The notes under the pieces: generated by a model
What the model was told of the DNA's origin: nothing
Database searches by the model: none
Seen by the model: the letters and a program-made list of their open reading frames with translations, nothing else
Assembly (NCBI GenBank): GCA_049324535.1
Contig: JBMOOG010000022.1
Location: 1 to 62,222, forward strand
DNA: 62,222 nucleotides
Direction of reading: 5' to 3'
DNA from: JBMOOG01 sp049324535
Lineage (GTDB): Bacteria > Pseudomonadota > Alphaproteobacteria > Rhodobacterales > Rhodobacteraceae
Shown: one piece after another, positions 49,239-57,597 of the stretch
Layout: the number at the start of each line of letters is the position of its first letter
Position numbering within the stretch: the stretch's first letter is position 1
Position numbers and translations under genes: made by a program

Positions 49239-49933
49239 GCCGCATCCTTCTGATCCACGGCGCCTGGTGCTCGGGCGCCACCTGGGGGGCGGTCACGGAC
49301 CTGCTGCGCGCGCAGGGTCACGATGTGGCCGCGCCCGACATGCCGGTCATGGCCGGCGACCGCCCGGCGGGCCTCGGCGACTGGCGGGATGCGATCCTCG
49401 CCGCGCTGGGCGGCGGGCCGCCCGCGCTGCTGGTCGGCCATTCGCTCGCCGGCATGGCGATCTCGGCCGCGGCCGAGGCGGCGCCCGACCGGATCGCGCG
49501 CCTCGCCTACCTCTGCGCCTTCCTGCCCCGCGACGGCGACAGCGCGCTCGACCTTCTCAGGCGCCAGCCCGAGACCATCCGCAGCGCCGTGCGCCGCGGC
49601 GCCCGGCCCGGCACGACCGAGCTGGACCTCGCGCTGGCCCTCCCCATCGTCGCGCAGGACGCCCCCGAATCTGCGGCCCCGGCGCTCGGCCCCACGCTGC
49701 GCCCGCAGGCCAACCCGGTGCAGACCGACGCCGTCCGCCTTCACCCCGACCGCTTCGGCCGCGTTGCCCGCGCCTATCTCCTCTGCGGCCGCGACCGCAC
49801 CATCCTGCCGGACCTCCAGCGCGCCATGATCGCGGCCAGCCCCTGCGACCCGGTGCTGGCCCTCGACACCGGCCATTTCCCGCAACTCACCGCACCGGAT
49901 CTCCTGGCCGCAACCCTCGGGCGGCTGGCATGA
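49235..49933 (+). CDS. Alpha/beta-fold hydrolase (esterase EstC/salicylate esterase-like)
   Basis: This 232-aa hydrolase has an oxyanion loop LIHGAWCSGATWGAV, nucleophile Ser70 in LVGHSLAGMAIS, Asp in LLCGRDRTILPD and His in LDTGHFPQLTAP. This arrangement is seen in plant methylesterase/pyrethroid hydrolase-like enzymes; the substrate is unknown. Both ends overlap neighbours by ATGA. Confidence 0.86.
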   Translation: MSRILLIHGAWCSGATWGAVTDLLRAQGHDVAAPDMPVMAGDRPAGLGDWRDAILAALGGGPPALLVGHSLAGMAISAAAEAAPDRIARLAYLCAFLPRDGDSALDLLRRQPETIRSAVRRGARPGTTELDLALALPIVAQDAPESAAPALGPTLRPQANPVQTDAVRLHPDRFGRVARAYLLCGRDRTILPDLQRAMIAASPCDPVLALDTGHFPQLTAPDLLAATLGRLA

Positions 49934-51150
49934 CGCGCGACAGCCTCGCCTTCGGCGTGGTGCTGGCCACCGTCGCGCTTGACGCGATCGGGATCGGGCT
50001 CATCTTCCCGGTGATGCCCGGACTGCTCGAAGAGCTCACCGGCCGGGGCCTGTCGGAGGCCGCGCTCTGGGGAGGGCTCATCACCACCTCCTTCGCGGTC
50101 ATGCAGTTCCTCTGCGGGCCGCTCGTCGGCAATCTCTCGGACCGCTTCGGGCGCCGGCCGGTGCTGCTGACCTCGCTCACCGTGATGGCGCTCGACTACG
50201 TGGTGCTGGCGGTCGCGGGCTCGGTCTGGCTGCTTCTGGCCGGACGGGTGGTGAACGGCATCACCTCGGCCACCCACGCCACGGCCAACGCCTTCGTCGC
50301 CGACATCACCGCGCCCGACGACCGCGCGCGCCGGTTCGGTCTGGTGGGTGCCGCCTTCGGCGCGGGGTTCGTCGCCGGACCGCTTCTCGGCGGTCTGCTT
50401 GCGACGCTGGATCTGCGCGCGCCCTTCTGGGCGGCGGCGGGTCTGGCCGCGCTCAACGCCGGGGTCGGCGCCTTCGTCCTGCCCGAGAGCCTGCCCGCCG
50501 ACCGCCGCCGGCCGTTCCGCCTGGCGAGCGCCAATCCCTTCGGCGCGCTGCGCGAACTGCGGCGCCTGCCCGGCCTGCACCGGCTGATCGCGGTGGCCTT
50601 CCTCTACGCGCTCGGCTTCAACGTCTGGCCGGCGATCTGGTCCTACTACGGCGCCGCCGCCTTCGGCTGGGACGCCTGGTGGATCGGCCTTTCGCTCGCG
50701 GTCTTCGGCCTTGCCATGGCCATCACCCAGGCCACGGCCGTCGGCCCCGTGATCCGGCTCCTCGGCGAACGGCGGGCGCTCTTCTGGGGTCTCTGGCTCG
50801 AGGTCGGGACGCTGCTCTTCTACGGCTTCACCCGCTCGGGCTTCTGGGCCATGGCCTTCACCCCCGTCTCGGCGCTCGGCGGCATCGTGTCGCCGGCCCT
50901 CAACGCGCTCATGTCGCGCGCCGTGCCGGAAACCGAACAGGGCGCGCTTCAGGGCGTCCTCGCCTCGGCCAACGCGCTCGCCATGATCCTTTCGCCGCTC
51001 GTGATGACGGCCACATTCGGCGCCTTCACCCGCCCCGGCGCGGCCGTGTTCCTGCCGGGCGCGCCCTTCCTCGTCGCCGCGGCGCTGACCGTCGCCTGCC
51101 TTCTCATCCTTGTCGCGCAGAGGCCGGACAGACGCGAATCGGCGCCCTAG
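49930..51150 (+). CDS. MFS efflux transporter (TetA/TCR-like)
   Basis: This 406-aa protein with 12 membrane segments has the DHA1 family motifs FVVxP-type start (VALDAIGIGLIFPVMPGLL), motif A in GNLSDRFGRRPVLLTSL and motif C-like GLVGAAFGAGFVAGPLLGG. It resembles tetracycline exporters but is not shown to confer resistance. ATG 49930 overlaps the previous stop (ATGA). As last gene of the six-gene unit it may export or import the metabolite handled by the enzymes. Confidence 0.88.
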   Translation: MTRDSLAFGVVLATVALDAIGIGLIFPVMPGLLEELTGRGLSEAALWGGLITTSFAVMQFLCGPLVGNLSDRFGRRPVLLTSLTVMALDYVVLAVAGSVWLLLAGRVVNGITSATHATANAFVADITAPDDRARRFGLVGAAFGAGFVAGPLLGGLLATLDLRAPFWAAAGLAALNAGVGAFVLPESLPADRRRPFRLASANPFGALRELRRLPGLHRLIAVAFLYALGFNVWPAIWSYYGAAAFGWDAWWIGLSLAVFGLAMAITQATAVGPVIRLLGERRALFWGLWLEVGTLLFYGFTRSGFWAMAFTPVSALGGIVSPALNALMSRAVPETEQGALQGVLASANALAMILSPLVMTATFGAFTRPGAAVFLPGAPFLVAAALTVACLLILVAQRPDRRESAP

Positions 51151-51205
51151 CGTCTCCTTTGCCGAAATACCCCGCGGGGGTCCGGGGGCGCGAAGCCCCC
51201 GGCGC
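51151..51205 (+). repeat. Dispersed intergenic GC-hairpin repeat, copy D
   Basis: CTCCTTTGCCGAAATACCCC is followed by a second hairpin CCGGGGGC-GCGAA-GCCCCCGG. It directly follows the MFS stop and is the best formed copy. Position after an operon end fits a terminator-like role. Confidence 0.65.
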
Positions 51206-51223
51206 CATCAGAAAGGACCCCGG

Positions 51224-52459
51224 ATGCGCCTGAAGGATCTCGATGTGCTGATCGTCGCGCCGCCGGCCCCCGGCTGGGGCGGGCGCTACTGGATCCTGGT
51301 CAAGCTCACCACCGACACCGGCATCACCGGCTGGGGCGAATGCTACGCGGCCTCGGTCGGCCCGGTGGCGATGCGGGCGGTGATCGAGGACGTGTTCGGG
51401 CGCCACATACAGGGGGAAAGCCCCGAAAACGTGGAACTCATGTTCCGCCGCGCCTATTCCTCGGGCTTCACCCAGAGGCCCGACCTGACCGTGATGGGGG
51501 CCTTCTCGGGGCTCGAGATCGCCTGCTGGGACATCCTCGGCAAGGCGCGGGGCCGGCCGGTCTGGGCGCTGCTCGGCGGCCGCATGCAGGACCGGCTGCG
51601 CAGCTACACCTACCTCTATCCGGCGCCCGGGCAGGACCACGCCGAATTCTGGGTGAACGCCGACTGGCAGGCCGAGGCGGCGGCCGCCCGCGTCGCCGAG
51701 GGCTTCACCGCGGTGAAGTTCGATCCCGCCGGCCCCTACACCATCCGCGGCGGCCACGAGCCGGCCGCGAGCGACATCGCCCGGTCGCGCGAGTTCTGCG
51801 CGAAGATCCGTGCGGCGGTCGGCGACCGCGCCGATCTTCTCTTCGGCACGCATGGCCAGTTTTCGACCGCGGGCGCGATCCGGATGGGCCGGGCGATCGC
51901 CGAATGGGATCCGCTCTGGTACGAGGAACCGATCCCGCCCGACCTGCTGCCGGAGTTCGCCGAGGTCGCCCGCGCCCAGCCGGTTCCGCTCGCCACCGGG
52001 GAACGTCTGACCACCAAGGCCGAGTTCGCCACGCTCCTGCGCCTCGGCGGGGTGCGCATCCTCCAGCCCGCGCTCGGCCGCGTCGGCGGTCTCTGGGAGG
52101 CCAAGAAGATCGCGGCGATGGCCGAGGGGTTCAACGCGCAGGTCGCGCCGCATCTCTACGCGGGACCGGTCGAGTGGGCGGCCAACGTCCATCTGGGCGC
52201 GTCGATCCCCAATCTGCTGATCGTCGAGACCATCGAGCAGGGTGGCGACTTCCATCAGCGGCTGATCGGCCATGCGCTCCGCTGGGACGAGGGCTACATC
52301 CAGGTTCCCGACACCCCCGGTCTCGGGATCGCGGTCGACGAGGATCTGGCCCGCGCCCATCCCTTCACCAGCGAGGGGCTGCACCTTCAGATGCAGGAGG
52401 CGCCCTGCGACTACGCGCGCCCCAACCGCTTCGGGGGCGGCGCGCCCTCGACCGGCTGA
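51224..52459 (+). CDS. Mandelate racemase/muconate-lactonizing enzyme family protein
   Basis: This 411-aa enolase-superfamily enzyme has the capping domain and barrel typical of sugar-acid dehydratases or cycloisomerases: GYAASVGP-like loop, KFDPAGPY (165-172), EEP (234-236), ATGER (257-261), and His310 in APHLYAGP. At the position where the first metal-binding Asp of galactonate dehydratase stands, this protein has FGTHGQ with Gly208 before His210. ATG 51224 has GAAAGGA 12 bp upstream. The reaction is unknown; sugar-acid metabolism is likely. Confidence 0.86.
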   Translation: MRLKDLDVLIVAPPAPGWGGRYWILVKLTTDTGITGWGECYAASVGPVAMRAVIEDVFGRHIQGESPENVELMFRRAYSSGFTQRPDLTVMGAFSGLEIACWDILGKARGRPVWALLGGRMQDRLRSYTYLYPAPGQDHAEFWVNADWQAEAAAARVAEGFTAVKFDPAGPYTIRGGHEPAASDIARSREFCAKIRAAVGDRADLLFGTHGQFSTAGAIRMGRAIAEWDPLWYEEPIPPDLLPEFAEVARAQPVPLATGERLTTKAEFATLLRLGGVRILQPALGRVGGLWEAKKIAAMAEGFNAQVAPHLYAGPVEWAANVHLGASIPNLLIVETIEQGGDFHQRLIGHALRWDEGYIQVPDTPGLGIAVDEDLARAHPFTSEGLHLQMQEAPCDYARPNRFGGGAPSTG

Positions 52460-52479
52460 CGACCGCCTGACGGGCGGAC

Positions 52480-52532
52480 CTTCTTCTTCGCCGAAATACC
52501 CGGCGGGGGCGCGGGGGTGCGAAACCCCCGCC
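52480..52532 (+). repeat. Dispersed intergenic GC-hairpin repeat, copy E
   Basis: TTCTTCGCCGAAATACCCGG is followed by GCGGGGGT-GCGAA-ACCCCCGC, between two convergent genes. It matches copy D in layout and likely ends transcription from one or both sides. Confidence 0.65.
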
Positions 52533-52543
52533 CTGCCCCGGTC

Positions 52544-53839
52544 TCAGCCCAGCATCTGCCGGCGGATGCGCACGGCGGGTGCGGCCTCGTCCAGCGCCAC
52601 GTCGTCCATCCGCAGCACCGCGCCCTCGGCGACATCGCGGACCAGCCGCACGCCATGGGCAAGCCCGATCGGCAGCGCGGCGGCGGCGCGGCTCTGCGCG
52701 GCGGGCAGCGCCTTGCCCCAGACCGTCCATCCGCCCTCGCCGTCGAGCGTCTCGCCGGCGCGCAGCGCGCGCTTTGCCACCGCGACCGCGTCGCCCCGCC
52801 ACGCGCGGCAGCTCCCCGTCGGCTCGCCGCGCAGCGCGGCCGAGAGGACCGAGATCGAGAGCTCCATCCCGATCAGATGAAAGGGCTTGTACATCGCGGC
52901 GTAGCGGCCGGTCGCGTCGGTGGGCAGGCCATACTGGCGAAAGCAGGCGGCCGCATAGTCGCTTTCGGCCTTGAGCACCACATAGACCCCCCAGCGCAGG
53001 TCGCGGAACACCGGCCGGCCGTCGCGCTCGAGCGACGAGACCACCTCGACCATCCCCTCGCGGTCAAGCTGCCCCCCGAGGCTGCGCGGGCGCAGCACAT
53101 GGGCCAGATCGTCCACCCCGCAGGGCGGAAAGGCGAGACCGGCCTCGGGCACGTCCAGTCCGCAGGCGTTCGCGATCGCCGCCATCTCGATCGCCGATTT
53201 GGTGCCATCGAGAAAGCTGTTGAACATCTGGGGGTTCATGCCGGCCGCGCGCGCGGCCTCGGGGGTCAGGCCGTAGTGGCTCCAGACCTCGTCCGGCGTG
53301 ACCCGGTGGTAGGCCGGAAGGTATTTGGTGCCCTTCCCCGCCGCCGCCACCGAAAACCCCGAAGCGCGCGCCCAGTCCACCATTTCCGAGACCAGCGCCG
53401 GCTGGTCGCCGTAGGCCATCGAGTAGACGACACCGGCCGAACGCGCCTCGTCGGCCAGGACCGGGCCGGCCAGCACGTCGGCCTCGACGTTGACCATCAC
53501 CACGTGCCGGCCCGCGGCCATGGCCGCGCGGGCGTGGGTGATGCCCGCGGCGGGCGCGCCGGTCGCCTCGATCACCACCTCGACCCCCGGCATGGCCGCT
53601 GCGTCGGCGCCGTCGTCGGTGAAGCGGGTGGCACCGATCCGTGCCTCGTCCCAGCCCACCGTCCGGCAGGCGGCCCGCGCGCGGTCGGGCGACAGGTCGG
53701 CGATCACCGCCACCTCGAGCCCCGGTATGGTCGGCACCTGCCCGAGAAACATCGAGCCGAACTTTCCCGCCCCAATCAGGGCCACGCGAACCGGGTGGCC
53801 CGCCTCGCGCCGGGCGGCCAGACGTTGGTGCAGGTTCAT
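52544..53839 (-). CDS. NAD(P)-dependent oxidoreductase, homoserine-dehydrogenase-like with C-terminal SAF-type region
   Basis: This 431-aa protein has a Rossmann motif VRVALIGAGKFGSMFLGQV (18-36) and VVIEATGAPAAGITHARAAMAAGRHVVMVNVEAD, typical of homoserine-dehydrogenase-like enzymes. The middle has AAGKGTKYLPAYHRVTPDEVWSHYGL and AMYKPFHLIGMELSISVL. The C-terminus (DGEGGWTVWGKALPAAQSRAAAALPIGLAHGVRLVRDVAEGAVLRMDDV) looks like an SAF domain. Such proteins act in branched sugar or sugar-acid pathways; the substrate here is unknown. It lies downstream of the transketolase-like gene on the same strand. Confidence 0.82.
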   Translation of the reverse strand: MNLHQRLAARREAGHPVRVALIGAGKFGSMFLGQVPTIPGLEVAVIADLSPDRARAACRTVGWDEARIGATRFTDDGADAAAMPGVEVVIEATGAPAAGITHARAAMAAGRHVVMVNVEADVLAGPVLADEARSAGVVYSMAYGDQPALVSEMVDWARASGFSVAAAGKGTKYLPAYHRVTPDEVWSHYGLTPEAARAAGMNPQMFNSFLDGTKSAIEMAAIANACGLDVPEAGLAFPPCGVDDLAHVLRPRSLGGQLDREGMVEVVSSLERDGRPVFRDLRWGVYVVLKAESDYAAACFRQYGLPTDATGRYAAMYKPFHLIGMELSISVLSAALRGEPTGSCRAWRGDAVAVAKRALRAGETLDGEGGWTVWGKALPAAQSRAAAALPIGLAHGVRLVRDVAEGAVLRMDDVALDEAAPAVRIRRQMLG

Positions 53840-53903
53840 GACGCATCCTCCCCGGCGCCAGAGCTAGCGCGGAGCGCGGCGCGGGGGAAGGGCCCGCCGC
53901 CGC

Positions 53904-56273
53904 TCAGGCGCGCAGGCGGATGGGCTTTCCCGGCGCGATGCGGCTTGCCGCCGCGACAATCGCCTCGGCGTCGATGCCGAAGTGCCGGTAGAGGTCGGCG
54001 ATGGTGCCGGTCTGGCCGAAATGCTCGACACCGAGCGGCACCGTGCGATGCCCGCCGACCGCCCCGAGCCAGGCCAGCGTCGCGGGATGCCCGTCGATCA
54101 CCGTGATGAGCGTGCAATGCGCGGGCAACCGCGCCATCAGCCGCTCGGCCAGGCTTTCGGCCCCGGCGTGCCCGCGCGCGCGCGCCCGGCGCGCGGCGGT
54201 CCAGCCGGCGTTCAGCCGGTCGGCCGAGGTCACCGCCAGCACGCCCACGTCGCGCCGCCCCTCGCTGATCCGCCCCGCCGCCTCGATCGCCTCGGGCGCG
54301 ACCGTTCCCTGATAGGCGATCACCACCTCGGCGTTGGGCCCCGGCTCGCGCAGCCAGTAGGCGCCGTCGATCACGCCCTGGGCAAAGTCCGGGTCGGGCC
54401 GGCGCAGGGGCTGCTCGACCGGCCGGGTCGAGAGCCGCAGGTAGACCGAACCCCCGGTCTCGTCGCGCAGCCAGGTGCGTTCGTCCGGGTCGCCCTCGCC
54501 GTCGCGCTGGAGGTAGTCGAAGGACCAGCGCATCAGGATCGACAGCTCGTCGAGGAAGGCCGGCTCGAAGGCCGCAAGCCCGTCCTGCGCCATGCCGATG
54601 AGCGGCGTCCCGATCGACTGGTGCGCGCCGCCCTCGGGTGCCAGCGTCACCCCCGACGGCGTGCCGACCAGCAGAAAGCGCGCATCCTGGTAGCAGGCGT
54701 AGTTCAGCGCATCGAGGCCGCGGACCACGAAGGGGTCGTAGACCGTGCCGACCGGTATGAGCCGCTCGCCGAAAAGCGAATGCGACAGGCCCGCCGCGCC
54801 CAGCATCAGCATCAGGTTCATCTCGGCGATGCCCAGCTCGATGTGCTGGCCCTCGGGTGAGAAGACCCATTTCTGCGCGCTGGGGATGCGCTCGTCGCGG
54901 AAGGTGTCGGCCTCGGCCGCCCGCGCGAAGAGCCCGCGCCGGTTCACCCAGCCACCGAGGTTGGTGGACACGGTCACGTCCGGCGAGGTGGTGACGATCC
55001 GGTCGGCCAGCGGCCCGCCAGCCCGGGCGATCTCGTCGAGGATCTTGCCGAAACCGGCCTGGGTCGACAGCACCCTGTCCGGCAGTTCGACCGCCGGCGG
55101 CACCGGCAGCGCCGGCGCGGTGAACCGGCGACGGCCCCCGGCAAAGAAGGGCACGCGCGCGAGGAAGTCGCGCAGGGCGCTTTCGTCGGGAACGGCGGCG
55201 AACGGATCCCATTCCTGGCCGGGCGAAACGCCCATCGCCGCCTGGAATGCGGCCATCTGCGCCGGCGTCATCAGCCCGGCGTGGTTGTCCTTGTGGCCGG
55301 CGAGCGGCGTGCCCCAGCCCTTGACCGTATAGGCCAGAAACACCGTGGGCTGTTCGCCCGTCGCGGCGTCGAAGGCCTCGCAGAGGCTTTGCAGGCAGTG
55401 GCCGCCGAGGTTCTCCATCAGCTGCGCCAGTTCGGCGTCGCTGCGCGCCTCGATCAGCGCGGAGACCGGACCCTGGTCGCCCAGATCCTCCATCAGCCGC
55501 CGGCGCCAGGCCGCGCCGCCCTGGAAGGTCAGCGCCGAATAGAGCGCGTTCGGGCAGCCGTCGATCCAGGCGCGCAGCCGCTCGCCGCCCGGCTCGGCGA
55601 AGGCGGCGCGCTGCAGGGCCCCGTATTTCAGCCGCACCACCCGCCAGCCGAACGCCGTGAAGATCGCCTCGATGCGACCGAAAAGCCCCTCGCGCACCAC
55701 GCCGTCGAGGCTCTGGCGGTTGTAGTCGATCACCCACCAGACGTTGCGCAGGTCGTGCTTCCAGCCCTCCTGCAGCGCCTCGTGGATGTTGCCCTCGTCC
55801 AGCTCGGCATCGCCGATCAGCGCCACCATCCGGCCAAGCCGCGCCTTGCGGCCGTGGCCCTCGAGATAGTCCTGCACGAGGCTCGCGAAGATCGGCATCG
55901 CCGCGCCGAGGCCGACAGAGCCGGTCGAGAAATCGACGTCGTCCACGTCCTTGGTGCGCGAGGGATAGCTCTGCACCCCGCCGTAGCCGCGGAAGTTCAT
56001 CAGCCGCTCGCGCGTCTGGTTGCCCATCAGATACTGGATAGCGTGGAAGACCGGCCCCGCGTGCGGCTTGACCGCCACGCGGTCCTCGGGCCGCAGGGCG
56101 TGGAAATAGAGCGCCGTCAGGATCGCCGCCATCGAGGCGGACGACGCCTGGTGGCCCCCGACCTTCACCTCGCCCTCGTCCTTGTCGCGCAGGTGGTTCG
56201 CGTGGTGGATGGTCCAGCACGACAGCCAGAGCAGGCGGCGGTGCAGCGTGTCCAGATGGTCGAGGTCGGTCAT
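53904..56273 (-). CDS. Transketolase-like / homodimeric pyruvate dehydrogenase E1-like enzyme
   Basis: This 789-aa thiamine diphosphate enzyme has an N-terminal TPP domain (GGHQASSASMAAILTALYFHALRPEDRVAVKPHAGP, LIGDAELDEGNIHEALQEGWKHDLRNVWWVIDYNRQSLDGVV), a central pyrimidine domain (KWVFSPEGQHIELGIAEMNLMLMLGAAGLSH) and a C-terminal domain. The GDAELDEGN and DYNRQSLDG patterns resemble AceE-type homodimeric E1 more than classical transketolase, yet no E2 or E3 gene is nearby. The substrate is therefore unknown: a 2-oxoacid or a ketose are both possible. ATG 56273; mgl ends 13 bp upstream, so the two are probably co-transcribed. Confidence 0.84.
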   Translation of the reverse strand: MTDLDHLDTLHRRLLWLSCWTIHHANHLRDKDEGEVKVGGHQASSASMAAILTALYFHALRPEDRVAVKPHAGPVFHAIQYLMGNQTRERLMNFRGYGGVQSYPSRTKDVDDVDFSTGSVGLGAAMPIFASLVQDYLEGHGRKARLGRMVALIGDAELDEGNIHEALQEGWKHDLRNVWWVIDYNRQSLDGVVREGLFGRIEAIFTAFGWRVVRLKYGALQRAAFAEPGGERLRAWIDGCPNALYSALTFQGGAAWRRRLMEDLGDQGPVSALIEARSDAELAQLMENLGGHCLQSLCEAFDAATGEQPTVFLAYTVKGWGTPLAGHKDNHAGLMTPAQMAAFQAAMGVSPGQEWDPFAAVPDESALRDFLARVPFFAGGRRRFTAPALPVPPAVELPDRVLSTQAGFGKILDEIARAGGPLADRIVTTSPDVTVSTNLGGWVNRRGLFARAAEADTFRDERIPSAQKWVFSPEGQHIELGIAEMNLMLMLGAAGLSHSLFGERLIPVGTVYDPFVVRGLDALNYACYQDARFLLVGTPSGVTLAPEGGAHQSIGTPLIGMAQDGLAAFEPAFLDELSILMRWSFDYLQRDGEGDPDERTWLRDETGGSVYLRLSTRPVEQPLRRPDPDFAQGVIDGAYWLREPGPNAEVVIAYQGTVAPEAIEAAGRISEGRRDVGVLAVTSADRLNAGWTAARRARARGHAGAESLAERLMARLPAHCTLITVIDGHPATLAWLGAVGGHRTVPLGVEHFGQTGTIADLYRHFGIDAEAIVAAASRIAPGKPIRLRA

Positions 56274-56286
56274 GGCGCGTTCCCGG

Positions 56287-57492
56287 TCAGGCGGCGAGGG
56301 CCGCGGGCGTGTCCAGAGCTTGCCCGAGATCGGCGAGAATGTCCTCGACCTCTTCGAGACCGACCGACAGGCGGATCAGCCCTTCCGAAATGCCATGCGC
56401 GGCCCGTTCCTCGGGCGTGTAGGTCGAATGCGTCATGCTGGCCGGGTGCTGGATCAGGCTCTCGGCATCGCCGAGGCTGACCGCGCGGCGGATGAGCCCC
56501 AGCCGGTTCATCATCGCGGCACCGGCCGCGTAGCCGCCCTTCAGCTCGAAGGCGATCATCGCGCCGAAGCCCGGCATCTGGCGGGCGGCCAGATCGTGCT
56601 GCGGGAAGCTTGCAAGACCCGGATAATGCACCCTGGCCACCGCCGGATGCGCCTCGAGCGCGCGCGCCACGACCATCGCGCTGGCGCAGTGGCGGTCCAT
56701 GCGCAGCTTGAGCGTCTTGAGGCCCCGCATCACCAGCATGGCGTTGAAGGGCGCCATCACCGCGCCGGTCATGTCCTTCATGCCCACGACGCGCACCTGC
56801 GCCATGTCCGCGGCACGGCCGACCGCGACACCGCCCACCAGATCGCCGTGCCCGCCCATGTATTTCGTCGCCGAATGCACCACGATGTCGGCGCCGCGCT
56901 CGATCGGCCGGGTCAGCACCGGGGTGGCGTAGGTGTTGTCCACCACCACCCGCGCGCCCGCCGCATGGGCTATGGCCGAGACCGCCGCGATGTCCACAAG
57001 CCGCATGTTCGGGTTGGCCGGCGTCTCGAAATAGACGATGCGCGTGCGCGGCCCCACCGCGGCCCGCACGGCCTCGGGGTCGGTCAGGTCGGCGTGGGTG
57101 ATGGTGACCCCCCATTTCGCCAGACCGTGGCGCATGAAGGCGAAGGTGCAGCCGTAAAGCGTGGTGTCGGTCACGATCTCGTCGCCGGGGCTGAGGAAGG
57201 TCCAGAGCACCGCGGTGATCGCCCCCATGCCCGAGGCCAGCGCCAGCCCGGCCTCGGCCCCTTCCAGGTCGGCCACCCGCCGTTCGAGCAGGTCGAGCGT
57301 CGGGTTCGAGATCCGCGAATAGATGTGGCCGGGCGCCTCGCCCGCAAAGATCGCCGCACCCTGCTCGACGCTGTCGAAGGCAAAGGTCGAGGTCAGATGC
57401 AGGGGCGGCGTCAGAGCGCCCTCGTGATCCATGGGCTCGTAGCCAAAGTGGATGGCGCGGGTGGCAAATCCGTTCGGGCGCTGGGCGTTCAT
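56287..57492 (-). CDS. mgl: Methionine gamma-lyase
   Basis: This 401-aa PLP enzyme of the Cys/Met metabolism family has the PLP lysine K210 in VVHSATKYMGGHGD, Tyr113 and Cys115 in TLYGCTFAF (the Cys is characteristic of methionine gamma-lyase), and PASMTHSTYTPEER. It splits methionine into methanethiol, 2-oxobutyrate and ammonia. ATG 57492 gives MNAQRPNGFATRAIHFGY. It is divergent from an Lrp-type regulator, which probably controls it; the E1-like gene downstream might process the 2-oxobutyrate (inference). Confidence 0.93.
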   Translation of the reverse strand: MNAQRPNGFATRAIHFGYEPMDHEGALTPPLHLTSTFAFDSVEQGAAIFAGEAPGHIYSRISNPTLDLLERRVADLEGAEAGLALASGMGAITAVLWTFLSPGDEIVTDTTLYGCTFAFMRHGLAKWGVTITHADLTDPEAVRAAVGPRTRIVYFETPANPNMRLVDIAAVSAIAHAAGARVVVDNTYATPVLTRPIERGADIVVHSATKYMGGHGDLVGGVAVGRAADMAQVRVVGMKDMTGAVMAPFNAMLVMRGLKTLKLRMDRHCASAMVVARALEAHPAVARVHYPGLASFPQHDLAARQMPGFGAMIAFELKGGYAAGAAMMNRLGLIRRAVSLGDAESLIQHPASMTHSTYTPEERAAHGISEGLIRLSVGLEEVEDILADLGQALDTPAALAA

Positions 57493-57523
57493 GGGTGTCT
57501 CCAATCCTGGCTTTTCGGCAGGA

Positions 57524-57585
57524 TGGCATGTTCCGTCTGGCATATGTGACCAATCCATGCCAATATTCGGCTGATTATTGGCATG
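57524..57585. promoter_or_regulatory. Lrp-type operator region between mgl and its regulator
   Basis: CATGCCAATA (57556-57565) and TATTGGCATG (57576-57585) form a perfect 10-bp inverted repeat with a 10-bp spacer. Two further TGGCAT half-sites lie at 57524-57529 and 57538-57543. Multiple phased half-sites suit Lrp/AsnC octamers, which usually autoregulate and control the divergent gene. Confidence 0.7.
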
Positions 57586-57597
57586 ATCGGATGCTTC

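Noticed and set aside
49930..51150. Calling the MFS protein a tetracycline resistance determinant
   Set aside because: Only general DHA1 motifs are visible; the operon context points to metabolite transport, and resistance cannot be read from sequence.
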